From CALGKJ01 sp049322695 (lineage in GTDB: Bacteria; Bacillota; Clostridia; Lutisporales; Lutisporaceae): 64,000 nt of DNA. The position numbers were made by a program, and so were the translations under genes. Shown one piece after another: positions 41,367 to 49,835 of the stretch. Positions within the stretch are counted from its first letter, which is position 1. Every line of letters starts with the position of its first letter. The stretch lies in contig JBMORW010000020.1 of the NCBI GenBank assembly GCA_049322695.1, positions 1-64,000 of the forward strand, written 5' to 3'. The notes under the pieces were generated by a model, which saw only the letters and a program-made list of their open reading frames with translations, had not been told where the DNA came from and made no database searches.

Positions 41367-41636
41367 CTATTTAATGTATGAGGGAATGTTCTGAATAAGC
41401 TTGATTGTAAATGAGTTCATAATGTTCATCATCCAGGGACCAAAAACCAATAGCGCTAAGGATATGGCTACTATTTTGGGTATGAATGACAAGGTAGGCT
41501 CTTGTATCTGCGTGGTTGCCTGAACTATACTAATAATCAGACCAACTAGTAATCCTAATAGTAGTATAGGTGCTGACAGCAATAGTGCAACCTGGATTGC
41601 TTCCATACCAATGTCAATAACTATATTCTGGTCCAT
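41367..41636 (-). CDS. fliQ: flagellar export gate protein FliQ
   Basis: An 89-residue protein with two membrane helices (AIQVALLLSAPILLLGLLVG and VAISLALLVFGPWMMNIM), separated by the conserved loop QATTQIQEPTLSFIPKI. It is part of the FliPQR gate. ATG 41636 has GGAG eight bases upstream. Confidence 0.95.
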   Translation of the reverse strand: MDQNIVIDIGMEAIQVALLLSAPILLLGLLVGLIISIVQATTQIQEPTLSFIPKIVAISLALLVFGPWMMNIMNSFTIKLIQNIPSYIK

Positions 41637-41650
41637 ACTTTACACTCCGT

Positions 41651-42418
41651 TCATTTTATACCCATAATCAAGGATTTTATTATGATATTCCATCCATCAA
41701 CCATTACGAACAACAATAGCTTAAATGGCAGTGAGATCATAACAGGCGGCAGCATCATCATACCCATTGACATAAGAGTACTGGATACTACCATATCAAT
41801 AATCAGAAAAGGTATATACAAGCAAAAGCCTATCAAAAAGGCAATTCTCAATTCGCTTATAATAAATGCGGGAATAAGTACAGATGTAGGAACATCCTCC
41901 AATGTCACGGCTTTTTCTGTTTGACTCAGATTCATAAACAGCTCAAGATCCTTGTTCTTTACATTTCTGAACATAAACTCCCGTATTGGTTCCATTGCTC
42001 TTTCAATTGCTACTTCCTGTGTTATCTCACCCTTTGTAAAAGGTTGGTAAGCATTTGTGTTTATATCCGTAATTACAGGCTGCATCACAAAAAAAGTCAA
42101 AAACAAAGCCAAGCCGATCAACACTTGATTGGGCGGCATCTGCTGTGTTCCAAGTGCATTTCTTGTAAAAGACAGTACTATTATCACTCTGGTAAAGGAC
42201 GTCATCATGATAAGTATAGACGGCGCCAGAGACAGTATTGTCAACATAAAAAGTATCTGTAAGCTAAGTGCTACATCCTGCGGGTTGTCTGCAGTATCAA
42301 TATTAAGACCAATTTTGGGAATAGGCAGCGGAGTCGCTGCATAAACGCTTATACTTAATAAGGACACCAAAATAAAGGTAACCAATACTGCTTTAATAAA
42401 TAAATTTCTCTTACTCAT
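41651..42418 (-). CDS. fliP: flagellar export gate protein FliP
   Basis: A 255-residue membrane protein and the main subunit of the FliPQR gate. A cleavable signal-like N-terminus (LFIKAVLVTFILVSLLSISV) is followed by SLQILFMLTILSLAPSILIM, MTSFTRVIIVLSFTRNALG, GTQQMPPNQVLIGLALFLTF, LIPAFIISELRIAFLIGF, and the C-terminal GMMMLPPVMISLPFKLLLF. It overlaps the end of fliO by eight bases. Confidence 0.95.
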   Translation of the reverse strand: MSKRNLFIKAVLVTFILVSLLSISVYAATPLPIPKIGLNIDTADNPQDVALSLQILFMLTILSLAPSILIMMTSFTRVIIVLSFTRNALGTQQMPPNQVLIGLALFLTFFVMQPVITDINTNAYQPFTKGEITQEVAIERAMEPIREFMFRNVKNKDLELFMNLSQTEKAVTLEDVPTSVLIPAFIISELRIAFLIGFCLYIPFLIIDMVVSSTLMSMGMMMLPPVMISLPFKLLLFVMVDGWNIIIKSLIMGIK

Positions 42419-42833
42419 TGTTCTTGGTTCCCCTTACTAATGCTTTTAGTTTATTTAAATTGCTTTTTACAGGGTTTGCATAAAAGCTCTCCTGTTCATC
42501 CTTTAACTCGTCGAGGTAGGTATCGAAGCTATCAGTATACTCCTCGACTTCAGTATCTCCTTCAAAAAGACCAAGTTTATCATGGTCAAAGGATGAAAAG
42601 TATGTCAGGCTTTTTGATGAATTGCCTAATAGGACATACTGCTTGCCCACTTTAACTAATAATAAACTCTTATCCATACCTAATGGCAGTGATTCCACTA
42701 CCTTCATATTTTTTGTTCTGCTTTTTACTGCCCCTTTTCGGGCAATAAATCTGGTGACATAGTATGTTACAGCCAATATCAGTGCAAACATGAAAATTGT
42801 ATATAAGAACTTAAAAAAACTATATTCTAACAT
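42411..42833 (-). CDS. fliO: flagellar biosynthesis protein FliO
   Basis: FliO assists assembly of the FliP ring. The protein has one membrane helix near the N-terminus (FLYTIFMFALILAVTYYV), a basic stretch (RKGAVKSRTKNMKVVESLPL) and a short cytoplasmic domain with KSLLLVKVGKQYVLLG, as in the family. I use ATG 42833 (140 residues) because AGG lies seven bases upstream; ATG 42869 would add twelve residues that coincide with a GTCGGC/GCCGAC hairpin (42850-42867). FliO diverges fast, so the call rests on layout and place before fliP. Confidence 0.85.
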   Translation of the reverse strand: MLEYSFFKFLYTIFMFALILAVTYYVTRFIARKGAVKSRTKNMKVVESLPLGMDKSLLLVKVGKQYVLLGNSSKSLTYFSSFDHDKLGLFEGDTEVEEYTDSFDTYLDELKDEQESFYANPVKSNLNKLKALVRGTKNNE

Positions 42834-42916
42834 AATTCTACCTGCCCCGGTCGGCTCATATGCCGACATAATTTTTTGTCGACCTGAGTTACCTGAACAA
42901 CTATAAACAGTCCTTT

Positions 42917-43279
42917 CTAACCAAGAACTTTCTTAACTGCTTCAATTATTCTTTCAGCCTGGAAGGGTTTAACAATAAAATCCTTTGCTCCTGCCTGTAT
43001 TGCTTCTATAACCATAGCTTGTTGTCCCATAGCTGAGCACATTATTATCTTTGCAGCACCATTCAGCTTCTTTATTTCCTTTACTGCCTGGATACCGTCA
43101 ACCTCCGGCATAGTTATATCCATTATTACAAGATCCGGATTAAGCTCTTTGTACTTTTCAATTGCTCTTGCACCATTTTCAGCTTCACCAGAAATAGTGA
43201 AACCGTTTTTGGATAGAACATCCTTGATCATCATTCTCATAAATGCAGCGTCATCAACTATAAGTATTCCGTTTGCCAT
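42917..43279 (-). CDS. cheY: response regulator CheY
   Basis: A 120-residue single receiver domain whose phosphorylated form binds the flagellar switch. ILIVDDAAFMRMMIKDVLS carries the acidic pair D9-D10, the acceptor is D54 in LVIMDITMPEVDG, and the switch lysine is in IVKPFQAERI. ATG 43279 follows GGAGG. It lies 29 bases after fliY, next to its own phosphatase, as in Bacillus. Confidence 0.96.
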   Translation of the reverse strand: MANGILIVDDAAFMRMMIKDVLSKNGFTISGEAENGARAIEKYKELNPDLVIMDITMPEVDGIQAVKEIKKLNGAAKIIMCSAMGQQAMVIEAIQAGAKDFIVKPFQAERIIEAVKKVLG

Positions 43280-43308
43280 TTGTATATTTCCTCCTCGCTA
43301 TGATTGAA

Positions 43309-44484
43309 TTATTGTATTTTGTTCAGTCGCTTTGATGCATTGACAATGTCTGTTATTCTGACACCAAAGCTTTCATCGATAACAACTACTTCTCCCTTTG
43401 CTATAAACTTGCCGTTAACCAGTATATCAACAGGTTCACCTGCAAGCTTGTCCAGCTCAAGAATAGTGCCTGGTCCGAACTCCAGTATATCCTTTATCAG
43501 TTTTTTGGTTCTTCCCAGTTCAACAGTGATCTCCAATGGTACATCCATAATCAAATCAATGCTTTCCCGTTCAGTTGACCATTGCTCTGACTCAAAGGAT
43601 TGATACTGAATTGGCTGAACATTGACCACTCTTGGTTCTTCTCTATGTGCTGCCTGAGCAGCATGCGGAACATTTAACTGCTGTCCAGCCGAAGGACTCG
43701 GCTTCCTTGGTACCTCCTGTTTAACAGCCGGTGCTGCTTCCTCCTTAGGCGGAGCAGACTTCTGTGGTGCTTCTTGTTTTGGAGGCTCTTTCGGCTCAGG
43801 CTCCATCATTGACATGCCGCCAAGTAAATTATCAACCAATTCTTTAGCAAAATCAATAGGAAGTATCTGCATTATTTCACTGTCTATTATATCACCAACT
43901 TCCATCTTAAAGGAGATTCTGACGATTTTTTCATCTGATTTGAATTCTTCTATGTCTATTCCTTCATGGAAGTTGATTAAAAAGGCTCTGGGCGGTGAAA
44001 TATCTATTTTTTTGTTAAACATGGTTGCCAATGATGTGGAGGATGAACCAATCATTTGATTCATTGCCTCACTAATGGCACTTAAATGCAAATCATTTAC
44101 AGGTTCTCCATTATCTGCTCCAGCTCCACCCATCATCAGGTCAGTTATTATTTTTACGTCACTTTCTTTAAGAATGAGAAGGTTAGTGCCCTCGAGGCCG
44201 GAGGTATATTCAACCTGAACGGCGACATATGGCTCTTCATATTCTCTTCCCATTTCTTCCCATGATAATATATTTACTCTGGGTGTAGTTATACTGACTT
44301 TTTGATTCAGCAATGTAAACAGCGTCGTTGCTGATGTACCCATGCTGATATTACCTATTTCACCCAGTGCATCCTTTTCTTCATCACTTAGTATGTCATA
44401 AGATATAGGCTCCGGCTGAGATGTAGATGAGCTATCTCCTCTAAGCAGCGCATCAATTTCTTCCTGTGACAGCATTTCACTCAT
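43309..44484 (-). CDS. fliY: flagellar switch protein and CheY-P phosphatase FliY
   Basis: FliY joins the motor switch ring and removes phosphate from CheY-P. The 391-residue protein has an N-terminal CheY-binding peptide (MLSQEEIDALLRG), a CheC-like middle with two active-site patterns (D38-x3-E42-x2-N45 in DALGEIGNI, and SAISEAMNQMIGS), a Pro/Ala/Lys/Glu-rich linker near residues 230-290, and a C-terminal SpoA/FliN domain (DVPLEITVELGRTKKLIKDI). I use ATG 44484, nine bases after GGAG, overlapping the fliM stop. Confidence 0.95.
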   Translation of the reverse strand: MSEMLSQEEIDALLRGDSSSTSQPEPISYDILSDEEKDALGEIGNISMGTSATTLFTLLNQKVSITTPRVNILSWEEMGREYEEPYVAVQVEYTSGLEGTNLLILKESDVKIITDLMMGGAGADNGEPVNDLHLSAISEAMNQMIGSSSTSLATMFNKKIDISPPRAFLINFHEGIDIEEFKSDEKIVRISFKMEVGDIIDSEIMQILPIDFAKELVDNLLGGMSMMEPEPKEPPKQEAPQKSAPPKEEAAPAVKQEVPRKPSPSAGQQLNVPHAAQAAHREEPRVVNVQPIQYQSFESEQWSTERESIDLIMDVPLEITVELGRTKKLIKDILEFGPGTILELDKLAGEPVDILVNGKFIAKGEVVVIDESFGVRITDIVNASKRLNKIQ

Positions 44485-45472
44485 CGAATTCATCTCCTTT
44501 CTTATATGAGCTGACAATTTTTACAGAAACCTTATTCTTTTTTAGACCTGGCTTGCCTGTGAACTTCAGACGGTTTCCGATAAATATCTGCAAATCATCA
44601 CTTATGCTTGTATTAAGGGGAACTACATCACCTATCTGCAAATCCAGGAAATCCCTGACTGTTATATCCGCGCTGCCAAGTACGACTCTTATGGGTAGTA
44701 AGGTTGAATGTATTCTGTTTTCTATTGCTTTCAGGTCATTGCTTGTTATCTCCTTGCTTATGCTCGAAAACCAGTACTTGGTGCTCAGCTTCGGTATAAC
44801 AGGCTCAATAACAAGATGAGGTATACATATATGTATCATGCCTTCTACATTTCCTACCTTAGTATTCAATGTTATAAGTGCAACGGTTTCATTGGGAGAC
44901 ATGATTTGTGTAAACTGAGGATTTGTTTCTATTCTTTTAAGCTTAGGTCTGATATCTATAACATTTTTCCATGGATCTCTCAAAAAGTTAATTATCTGAC
45001 CCATGATTTTCTCAATTAGTGTAATTTCTATTTCAGTAAAGCCTCTTGCTCTCTCAAAAGGATGTCCTGTACCTCCAAGAACCCTCTCTATCATAGCAAA
45101 CACAATACTTGGCATTATTTCTACTATTATGGACCCTGAAAGAGGAGCGAAATCAATAATTCCCAAAATTGACGGATTAGGCATTGAGTTGCTGAACTCG
45201 TTATAGGTCAGCTGGTCAACAGAAATAACCTCAACCTGCACCAGTGCTCTTAAATATCCGGACAGATATGTCTGCAGCAATCTTGCAAAGTTCTCATGCA
45301 TTATTTGCAGTGTTCTGGTATGATCCTTTGCAAACTTGTTGGGCAGCTTAAAATTATACTCTCTAATTTTTCGTTCGTCTTTTTCTTCTTTTATTTCATG
45401 AACACTGATCTCACCTGAGCTTAGTGCACTAAGCAGGGCATCTATTTCACTTTGCGAAAGTACTTCGGACAT
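44477..45472 (-). CDS. fliM: flagellar motor switch protein FliM
   Basis: FliM binds CheY-P and sets rotation direction. The 331-residue protein has the N-terminal CheY-binding motif VLSQSEIDALLSAL, the CheC-like middle (YNEFSNSMPNPSILGIIDF, ILEIMPSIVFAMIERVLGG-like residues), RIETNPQFTQIMSPNETV, and a C-terminal SpoA domain (RVVLGSADITVRDFLDLQIG). ATG 45472 follows GGAGGTG. Standard length. Confidence 0.96.
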   Translation of the reverse strand: MSEVLSQSEIDALLSALSSGEISVHEIKEEKDERKIREYNFKLPNKFAKDHTRTLQIMHENFARLLQTYLSGYLRALVQVEVISVDQLTYNEFSNSMPNPSILGIIDFAPLSGSIIVEIMPSIVFAMIERVLGGTGHPFERARGFTEIEITLIEKIMGQIINFLRDPWKNVIDIRPKLKRIETNPQFTQIMSPNETVALITLNTKVGNVEGMIHICIPHLVIEPVIPKLSTKYWFSSISKEITSNDLKAIENRIHSTLLPIRVVLGSADITVRDFLDLQIGDVVPLNTSISDDLQIFIGNRLKFTGKPGLKKNKVSVKIVSSYKKGDEFDE

Positions 45473-45508
45473 TTAAGTTCACCTCCTTTGTGCAAGGATA
45501 AGCATTTT

Positions 45509-45943
45509 TTACTGTGCAATCAATTCATCTATAAAAACAAATATTTTTCTTTCCGGGAAAAGCCTTAATATTTCTCTAACTTTTGTCAGAATTTCTTCCT
45601 TTAGCTTTAACTGACCTTCTGCACCCGCAAGGTCCTGCTCTGTCTTATTACGCATTATGAGATTTATTGCATCTCTTATCTCTGTTGTTCTGTTTTCCAG
45701 TATAGGCTGTATTTCTGTTTCTACTTCAAACTTAATTGTCAATTTTGTAACTTTTTTGCTGTCCTTTACATTATTTACAAATGAACTAAATGGTATCTCT
45801 ACCATGTCTTTACTGATTTCACGCTCTTTATGCTTTGGCTCGGCAGGCTTGTTCAATACAAATATATATAATATTATACCTGATACTATAATTAAAAGTA
45901 AAACTATTATAATTACAATAAGAATCAAATTTTTCTTGTCCAT
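45509..45943 (-). CDS. fliL: flagellar basal body-associated protein FliL
   Basis: A 144-residue single-pass membrane protein that supports the stator. The N-terminal helix (LILIVIIIVLLLIIVSGIIL) is followed by a short basic/Pro stretch and a periplasm-side domain with TIKFEVETE, RTTEIRDAINLIMRNKTEQD and IFVFIDELIAQ, the family C-terminus. GGAGG precedes ATG 45943. It lies after motB. Confidence 0.92.
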   Translation of the reverse strand: MDKKNLILIVIIIVLLLIIVSGIILYIFVLNKPAEPKHKEREISKDMVEIPFSSFVNNVKDSKKVTKLTIKFEVETEIQPILENRTTEIRDAINLIMRNKTEQDLAGAEGQLKLKEEILTKVREILRLFPERKIFVFIDELIAQ

Positions 45944-45969
45944 ATCATTACCTCCAAAAATGTCAAATA

Positions 45970-46719
45970 CTATCGCGGCTCTAATGCATCCTGCGAAGCT
46001 CTCAGAATGATTATATCCACTCTTCTGTTATTCTGTCTTCCCTCAGGAGTGTCATTGGTATCTATGGGTTTTGTATCAGCATAACCAGTCGGCGCAAGTC
46101 TTTCAGGCAGAACATTTTTTTGAATAAGATACTTCAAAACATTGCATGCACGCTGAGTTGACAGCTCCCAGTTAGAAGGAAATCTGGCTGTATTTATGGG
46201 TCTGTTGTCAGTATGACCTTCTATTCTTATATTCCTGGAATTTTCATTGAGAAGCTCTGCGACCATGTTCATAATCTCTAAAGCCTCTGGACGCAAATCA
46301 GCTTTTCCCGAATCAAACAGAACCTTATCCAGAAATCTGACAAGTAACCCTCTTTCATTTATTTCAAGTACTATGCTGTCCTGAAGCTGGTTCTCTTCAA
46401 GAAACTCCTCAATCTGCTGCTTCAGCTCATCCAGTTCTTCCTCCTCTGCAGCCTGCTTGTACTCGTCCTCGTCTTCTATTGGACTGTCATTAGGATAGCT
46501 GTTAATCATTGGCTGAAGTTGTACGGTACTTCCTGAATCAAGAACTCCTATAGCACCGCTTAAGGATTGTACAAGTGCTTCAAATTTCTGAGCATCTATA
46601 CTGGACATGGCAAACAGCAAAACGAAAAAGCACAGCAGCAGAGTCATCATGTCACCATAGGTTGCCAACCATTCAGGAGCACCTTTCTTACCCTCTTCGG
46701 GAGCTTTTTTTCTAGCCAT
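45970..46719 (-). CDS. motB: flagellar stator protein MotB
   Basis: MotB anchors the proton- or sodium-driven stator to peptidoglycan. The 249-residue protein has the membrane helix YGDMMTLLLCFFVLLFAMSS with the ion-carrying aspartate D23, an acidic coiled linker (EDEDEYKQAAEEEELDELKQ), and an OmpA-like domain with IRIEGHTDNRPI, NWELSTQRACNVLKYLI and GRQNNRRVDIIIL. It starts two bases after the motA stop. Confidence 0.95.
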   Translation of the reverse strand: MARKKAPEEGKKGAPEWLATYGDMMTLLLCFFVLLFAMSSIDAQKFEALVQSLSGAIGVLDSGSTVQLQPMINSYPNDSPIEDEDEYKQAAEEEELDELKQQIEEFLEENQLQDSIVLEINERGLLVRFLDKVLFDSGKADLRPEALEIMNMVAELLNENSRNIRIEGHTDNRPINTARFPSNWELSTQRACNVLKYLIQKNVLPERLAPTGYADTKPIDTNDTPEGRQNNRRVDIIILRASQDALEPR

Positions 46720-46721
46720 TT

Positions 46722-47510
46722 TTATTCACCTTCGCTTTGATCCTTATCAGCTGACAGCTTTTCTCTCATACTAGGCGACATAAATGCCTTCAGCTTTTCT
46801 TCAATAATTCTTGGATTCTCTCCTGCTTGTATAGAAAGCATTCCTTCCAGCATAACTTCCTTCATCAGTATTTCCTGTGCACTTCTTATTTTAAGCTTGT
46901 TTACAACAGGCATACATATATAGTTTGCAACAAAGGAACCATAAAATGTTGTTATGATTGCTATTGCCATGTTTGGTCCAAGTGATGATACGTCTGACAG
47001 CTGTTTAAGCATATTGATAAGTCCTATGAGTGTTCCCAGCATACCAAAAGCAGGTGCCATAGCTGCTATATATTCATAAAAAGCTGCATTGCTCTTATGT
47101 CTTTCCTCTATAAAAGCAAGCTCGGTTTCCAATATATTCCTGACCAATTCAGGGTCGGTACCGTCAACAATAAGTAGAATGCCCTTCTGCAAAAAATTAT
47201 CATTAAGCTGCTGAGCAGCTTCTTCCAATGCCAAAAGACCTTCCTTTCTGGCTATGTTGGCAAGGTCTATAATTGATTTTATTGTGCCTTCAGCTTCCAT
47301 TTCCTTATAAATAAATACATGCTTCATAGATTTCAACGCTTCTATGGACTTTTTCAACGGGAAGCCTCCTATAGTCATGAACACGGTTCCGCCAATTGTA
47401 CAGACTATTGAGGTTGGATCTACATAGCTTCCAAACTCACCGCTGGCAAGAATTGTATATGCCATAACAACCAGTCCGCCGATAAAACCTATTAGAGATG
47501 CTATATCCAA
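46722..47510 (-). CDS. motA: flagellar stator protein MotA
   Basis: MotA is the rotating ring of the stator that pushes on FliG. The 262-residue protein has four hydrophobic segments, the first at LIGFIGGLVVMAYTIL, and the later pair around AAMAPAFGMLGTLIGLINML and GPNMAIAIITTFYGSFVANY. The cytoplasmic loop carries basic/acidic residues near EKRHKSN-like (EERHKSNAAFYEYIA). The start is TTG 47510, seven bases after GAGGTG. Confidence 0.94.
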   Translation of the reverse strand: MDIASLIGFIGGLVVMAYTILASGEFGSYVDPTSIVCTIGGTVFMTIGGFPLKKSIEALKSMKHVFIYKEMEAEGTIKSIIDLANIARKEGLLALEEAAQQLNDNFLQKGILLIVDGTDPELVRNILETELAFIEERHKSNAAFYEYIAAMAPAFGMLGTLIGLINMLKQLSDVSSLGPNMAIAIITTFYGSFVANYICMPVVNKLKIRSAQEILMKEVMLEGMLSIQAGENPRIIEEKLKAFMSPSMREKLSADKDQSEGE

Positions 47511-47537
47511 TTAAGTACACCTCATTCCTGTTGTAGT

Positions 47538-47771
47538 TTAAGTTTCGACATGTTTTTCAACTTCGACATCATTAATAATTATAGGTAAGGTACCAAAAAT
47601 CCTTCTTTTGTAATCAATAATTTTTTCAATAATTATTTCCGGTTTTTCCATTACAACGAATTTTTTGCCATCTCTGAGGGTAATTACAGTATCAGGTGTT
47701 TCTTCCATGGTTTCTATAAGGTCACTATTTAAGAAATACTCTTTCTTATTTATTCTGGTAACGCTTATCAT
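47538..47771 (-). CDS. flbD: FlbD/SwrD family small flagellar protein
   Basis: A 77-residue protein. MISVTRINKKEYFLNSDLIE, TPDTVITLRDGKKFVV and EIIEKIIDYKRRI match the FlbD family. In Bacillus the equivalent SwrD raises flagellar power by increasing stator levels. It sits between flgE and motA, its usual place. ATG 47771 follows GGGAAG. Confidence 0.93.
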   Translation of the reverse strand: MISVTRINKKEYFLNSDLIETMEETPDTVITLRDGKKFVVMEKPEIIIEKIIDYKRRIFGTLPIIINDVEVEKHVET

Positions 47772-47826
47772 CTAATTCTCACTTCCCTTTATAACAATAG
47801 GAAAATTTGCAATATGATTCATTATA

Positions 47827-47851
47827 ATCCCTGGGCTGTCCGCCCAGGGAT
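47827..47851 (-). promoter_or_regulatory. strong hairpin after flgE without a U-tract
   Basis: A perfect 10-bp GC-rich stem, ATCCCTGGGC (47827-47836) with GCCCAGGGAT (47842-47851), encloses five bases. It lies 26 bases past the flgE stop. On the minus strand TATAATG follows, not a T-run, so I read it as an mRNA-stabilising or processing element, or a weak terminator. Confidence 0.75.
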
Positions 47852-47877
47852 CATAAGTAATGCTATGCTATACTATA

Positions 47878-49308
47878 TTATCTTTTGAGGTTTACAAGCT
47901 CCTGTAGCATTTCGTCAGATGCTGTGATTATTCTGGAATTGGCCTGGAAGCCTCTTTGTGTACTTATCATTTCCGTAAACTCTCTTGATATATCGACGTT
48001 GGACATTTCAAGCGTGCCCGGATTCAGAGTACCCATGCCCCCTGTGCCCGGAAGTCCTACTACAGGCTCACCGGAGTTTGGCGTTGGTGCATACATGTTC
48101 TCTGCTGTCTTCTCAAGACCTGCAGGATTCTTGAAAACTGCCATGGCCATTCTTCCGATTACCTTATTCTGACCGTTTGTGAATACGCCGTTGATTTCTC
48201 CTGTGGGTCCTATTGTAAAGGTATCAAGATATCCCTGAGGATAACCGTCTATACCTTGTGCGGCAACGTTTGATTCGTTTGCAAACTGTGTTATTTGCTC
48301 GAGGTTGATATCAACAGGAGTAGTGCCTGAGCCATTCTTTGCTGGAAGTGTAAGTCTTAGGGTTTTTATTGCACTATTGTATTTACCATTTGTATCAAAG
48401 CTGATGCCAAAAAACGCCTCATTTATATTTGCTACTGAACCATATCCCCCTGCTAATACACCGGATGTAGGTGTATCGGTAGTAAACCTGAAATACTGTT
48501 GATTTACTGCGTTATTAGTCGGACTAGTATTGTCCAAGTATTGTACCGTTACTCCCCAGGTACTGTCAGTTGAGCCTGTGGTAGTACCATCAGGCGAAAG
48601 ACCTCTTACAAATGTGAATTTTACATTATGTTTGTTTCCTAAACTGTCATAAAAAGAAGTAGTCATCTCTTTTGTTTCAGTATCAGCGCTATAAACTACT
48701 TTTTCTCTGACTTCCGACGGTCCTGCAACATATGCCTGCCATGTAGGATTTACAGTGATTCTCTTTAATCCGCTGTCAAGATTGCCTTCTAAAAAGCCCT
48801 TTGTAGAAGCTGTAGCTGCAACCGCTTCTGATTTTGATATTACAATGCCCTCTAAAGCACTTCCCGGATTGCCATTGTCGTCATACATATATCCAAGCAC
48901 CTTGTAACCGTTTGAGGCTACCAGATTGCCTGCTTCATCCAGCGAAAAGTTACCTGCCCTGGTATAGGTTCTGTTGAGGTAATCACTGCTGTCCGACAAT
49001 ATGAAGAAGCCGTCTCCGTTAACTGCAAGGTCTGTATTGTTGTCTGTTCTCTGCACTGCACCTCTTATGTGATAGGTGTCTATTGATGACAGCGATATAC
49101 CCAAACCTACTTGATGAGGATTCGTACCTCCTTTTCCTGCCTGAGGTGAGCCGGCTCCCTTAACTGTCTGGCTGTATACCTCCTGGAAGGATACTCTCTG
49201 TCCCTTGTAGCCTATTGTATTTACATTTGCTATGTTGTTACCTATTATATCCATTTTCATCTGGTGGGCTCTCAGTCCTGAAACACCAGAATACATTGAA
49301 CGCATCAT
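47878..49308 (-). CDS. flgE: flagellar hook protein FlgE
   Basis: FlgE polymerises into the hook. The 476-residue protein begins MMRSMYSGVSGLRAHQMKMD and IGNNIANVNTIGYKGQRVSF, the rod/hook signature, then FDGFF-type residues as LAVNGDGFFILSD, a variable middle (about 150-380), and the C-terminal coiled helix SNVDISREFTEMISTQRGFQ and ANSRIITASDEMLQELVNLK. GGAGG precedes ATG 49308. Strong hairpins lie on both sides of the gene. Confidence 0.95.
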   Translation of the reverse strand: MMRSMYSGVSGLRAHQMKMDIIGNNIANVNTIGYKGQRVSFQEVYSQTVKGAGSPQAGKGGTNPHQVGLGISLSSIDTYHIRGAVQRTDNNTDLAVNGDGFFILSDSSDYLNRTYTRAGNFSLDEAGNLVASNGYKVLGYMYDDNGNPGSALEGIVISKSEAVAATASTKGFLEGNLDSGLKRITVNPTWQAYVAGPSEVREKVVYSADTETKEMTTSFYDSLGNKHNVKFTFVRGLSPDGTTTGSTDSTWGVTVQYLDNTSPTNNAVNQQYFRFTTDTPTSGVLAGGYGSVANINEAFFGISFDTNGKYNSAIKTLRLTLPAKNGSGTTPVDINLEQITQFANESNVAAQGIDGYPQGYLDTFTIGPTGEINGVFTNGQNKVIGRMAMAVFKNPAGLEKTAENMYAPTPNSGEPVVGLPGTGGMGTLNPGTLEMSNVDISREFTEMISTQRGFQANSRIITASDEMLQELVNLKR

Positions 49309-49340
49309 AGTCTTTGACCTCCTTATTAGCTTTTAAGTTT

Positions 49341-49392
49341 GCTCTTCTTCAATCAGTCCGAAGAGCTAAGCCTCCTCGAAAGGTCCGGCTTA
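49341..49392 (-). promoter_or_regulatory. paired hairpins in the leader of flgE
   Basis: On the minus strand, first TAAGCC...GGCTTA (49392-49367) encloses CCT-TTCG-AGG, a UUCG-capped inner stem, then GCTCTTC...GAAGAGC (49366-49341) forms a 7-bp stem with a 12-base loop. They abut with no spacer and lie about 30 bases before the flgE start. No T-run follows. They may protect or adjust flgE mRNA. Confidence 0.65.
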
Positions 49393-49420
49393 AATAACTG
49401 TTCTTGATCATTAATCATTG

Positions 49421-49810
49421 TTATATTATCACTGCTCCGTCAATATTTGTAAAAACATTCTCTTTTAGATTTTCTTCAGTGGCAGCAGTAACTATTGTTT
49501 TGTTCTTCACATTGGCAATGAAGGCTGTATTTCCCATTATTATGAGTGTTTCCTTCACTCCTTTTTCAGCTGCCTTATTTACTGCTCCGTTGATTTTTTT
49601 TACATCATCGTCGGTAAGCTTGATATTTCTGCTTTGGAGCCTGTCCATTGCATGCTTGGAGAACTTTACTTCACTATGCTTGTTTAGCTCCTGCTCAAAT
49701 ACCTTGTCAAAGCTGTTTGCATTATCAGCACTTTTCCTATCGACCGGCTTTTGTGTATTAACCGGCTTGCCTATTGGAAGTATCGGTCTGTTTCCATATA
49801 TGCCGCTCAT
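49421..49810 (-). CDS. flagellar operon protein of the TIGR02530 type
   Basis: A 129-residue protein with no membrane helix. FDKVFEQELNKHSEVKFSKH, AMDRLQSRNIKLTDDDVKKI and LIIMGNTAFIANVKNKTIVT match the short flagellar-operon family always found between flgD and flgE in Firmicutes. Its role in hook assembly is not established. ATG 49810 follows GAGGTG by six bases. Confidence 0.85.
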   Translation of the reverse strand: MSGIYGNRPILPIGKPVNTQKPVDRKSADNANSFDKVFEQELNKHSEVKFSKHAMDRLQSRNIKLTDDDVKKINGAVNKAAEKGVKETLIIMGNTAFIANVKNKTIVTAATEENLKENVFTNIDGAVII

Positions 49811-49835
49811 TATATCACCTCACTCAACTTTGACA

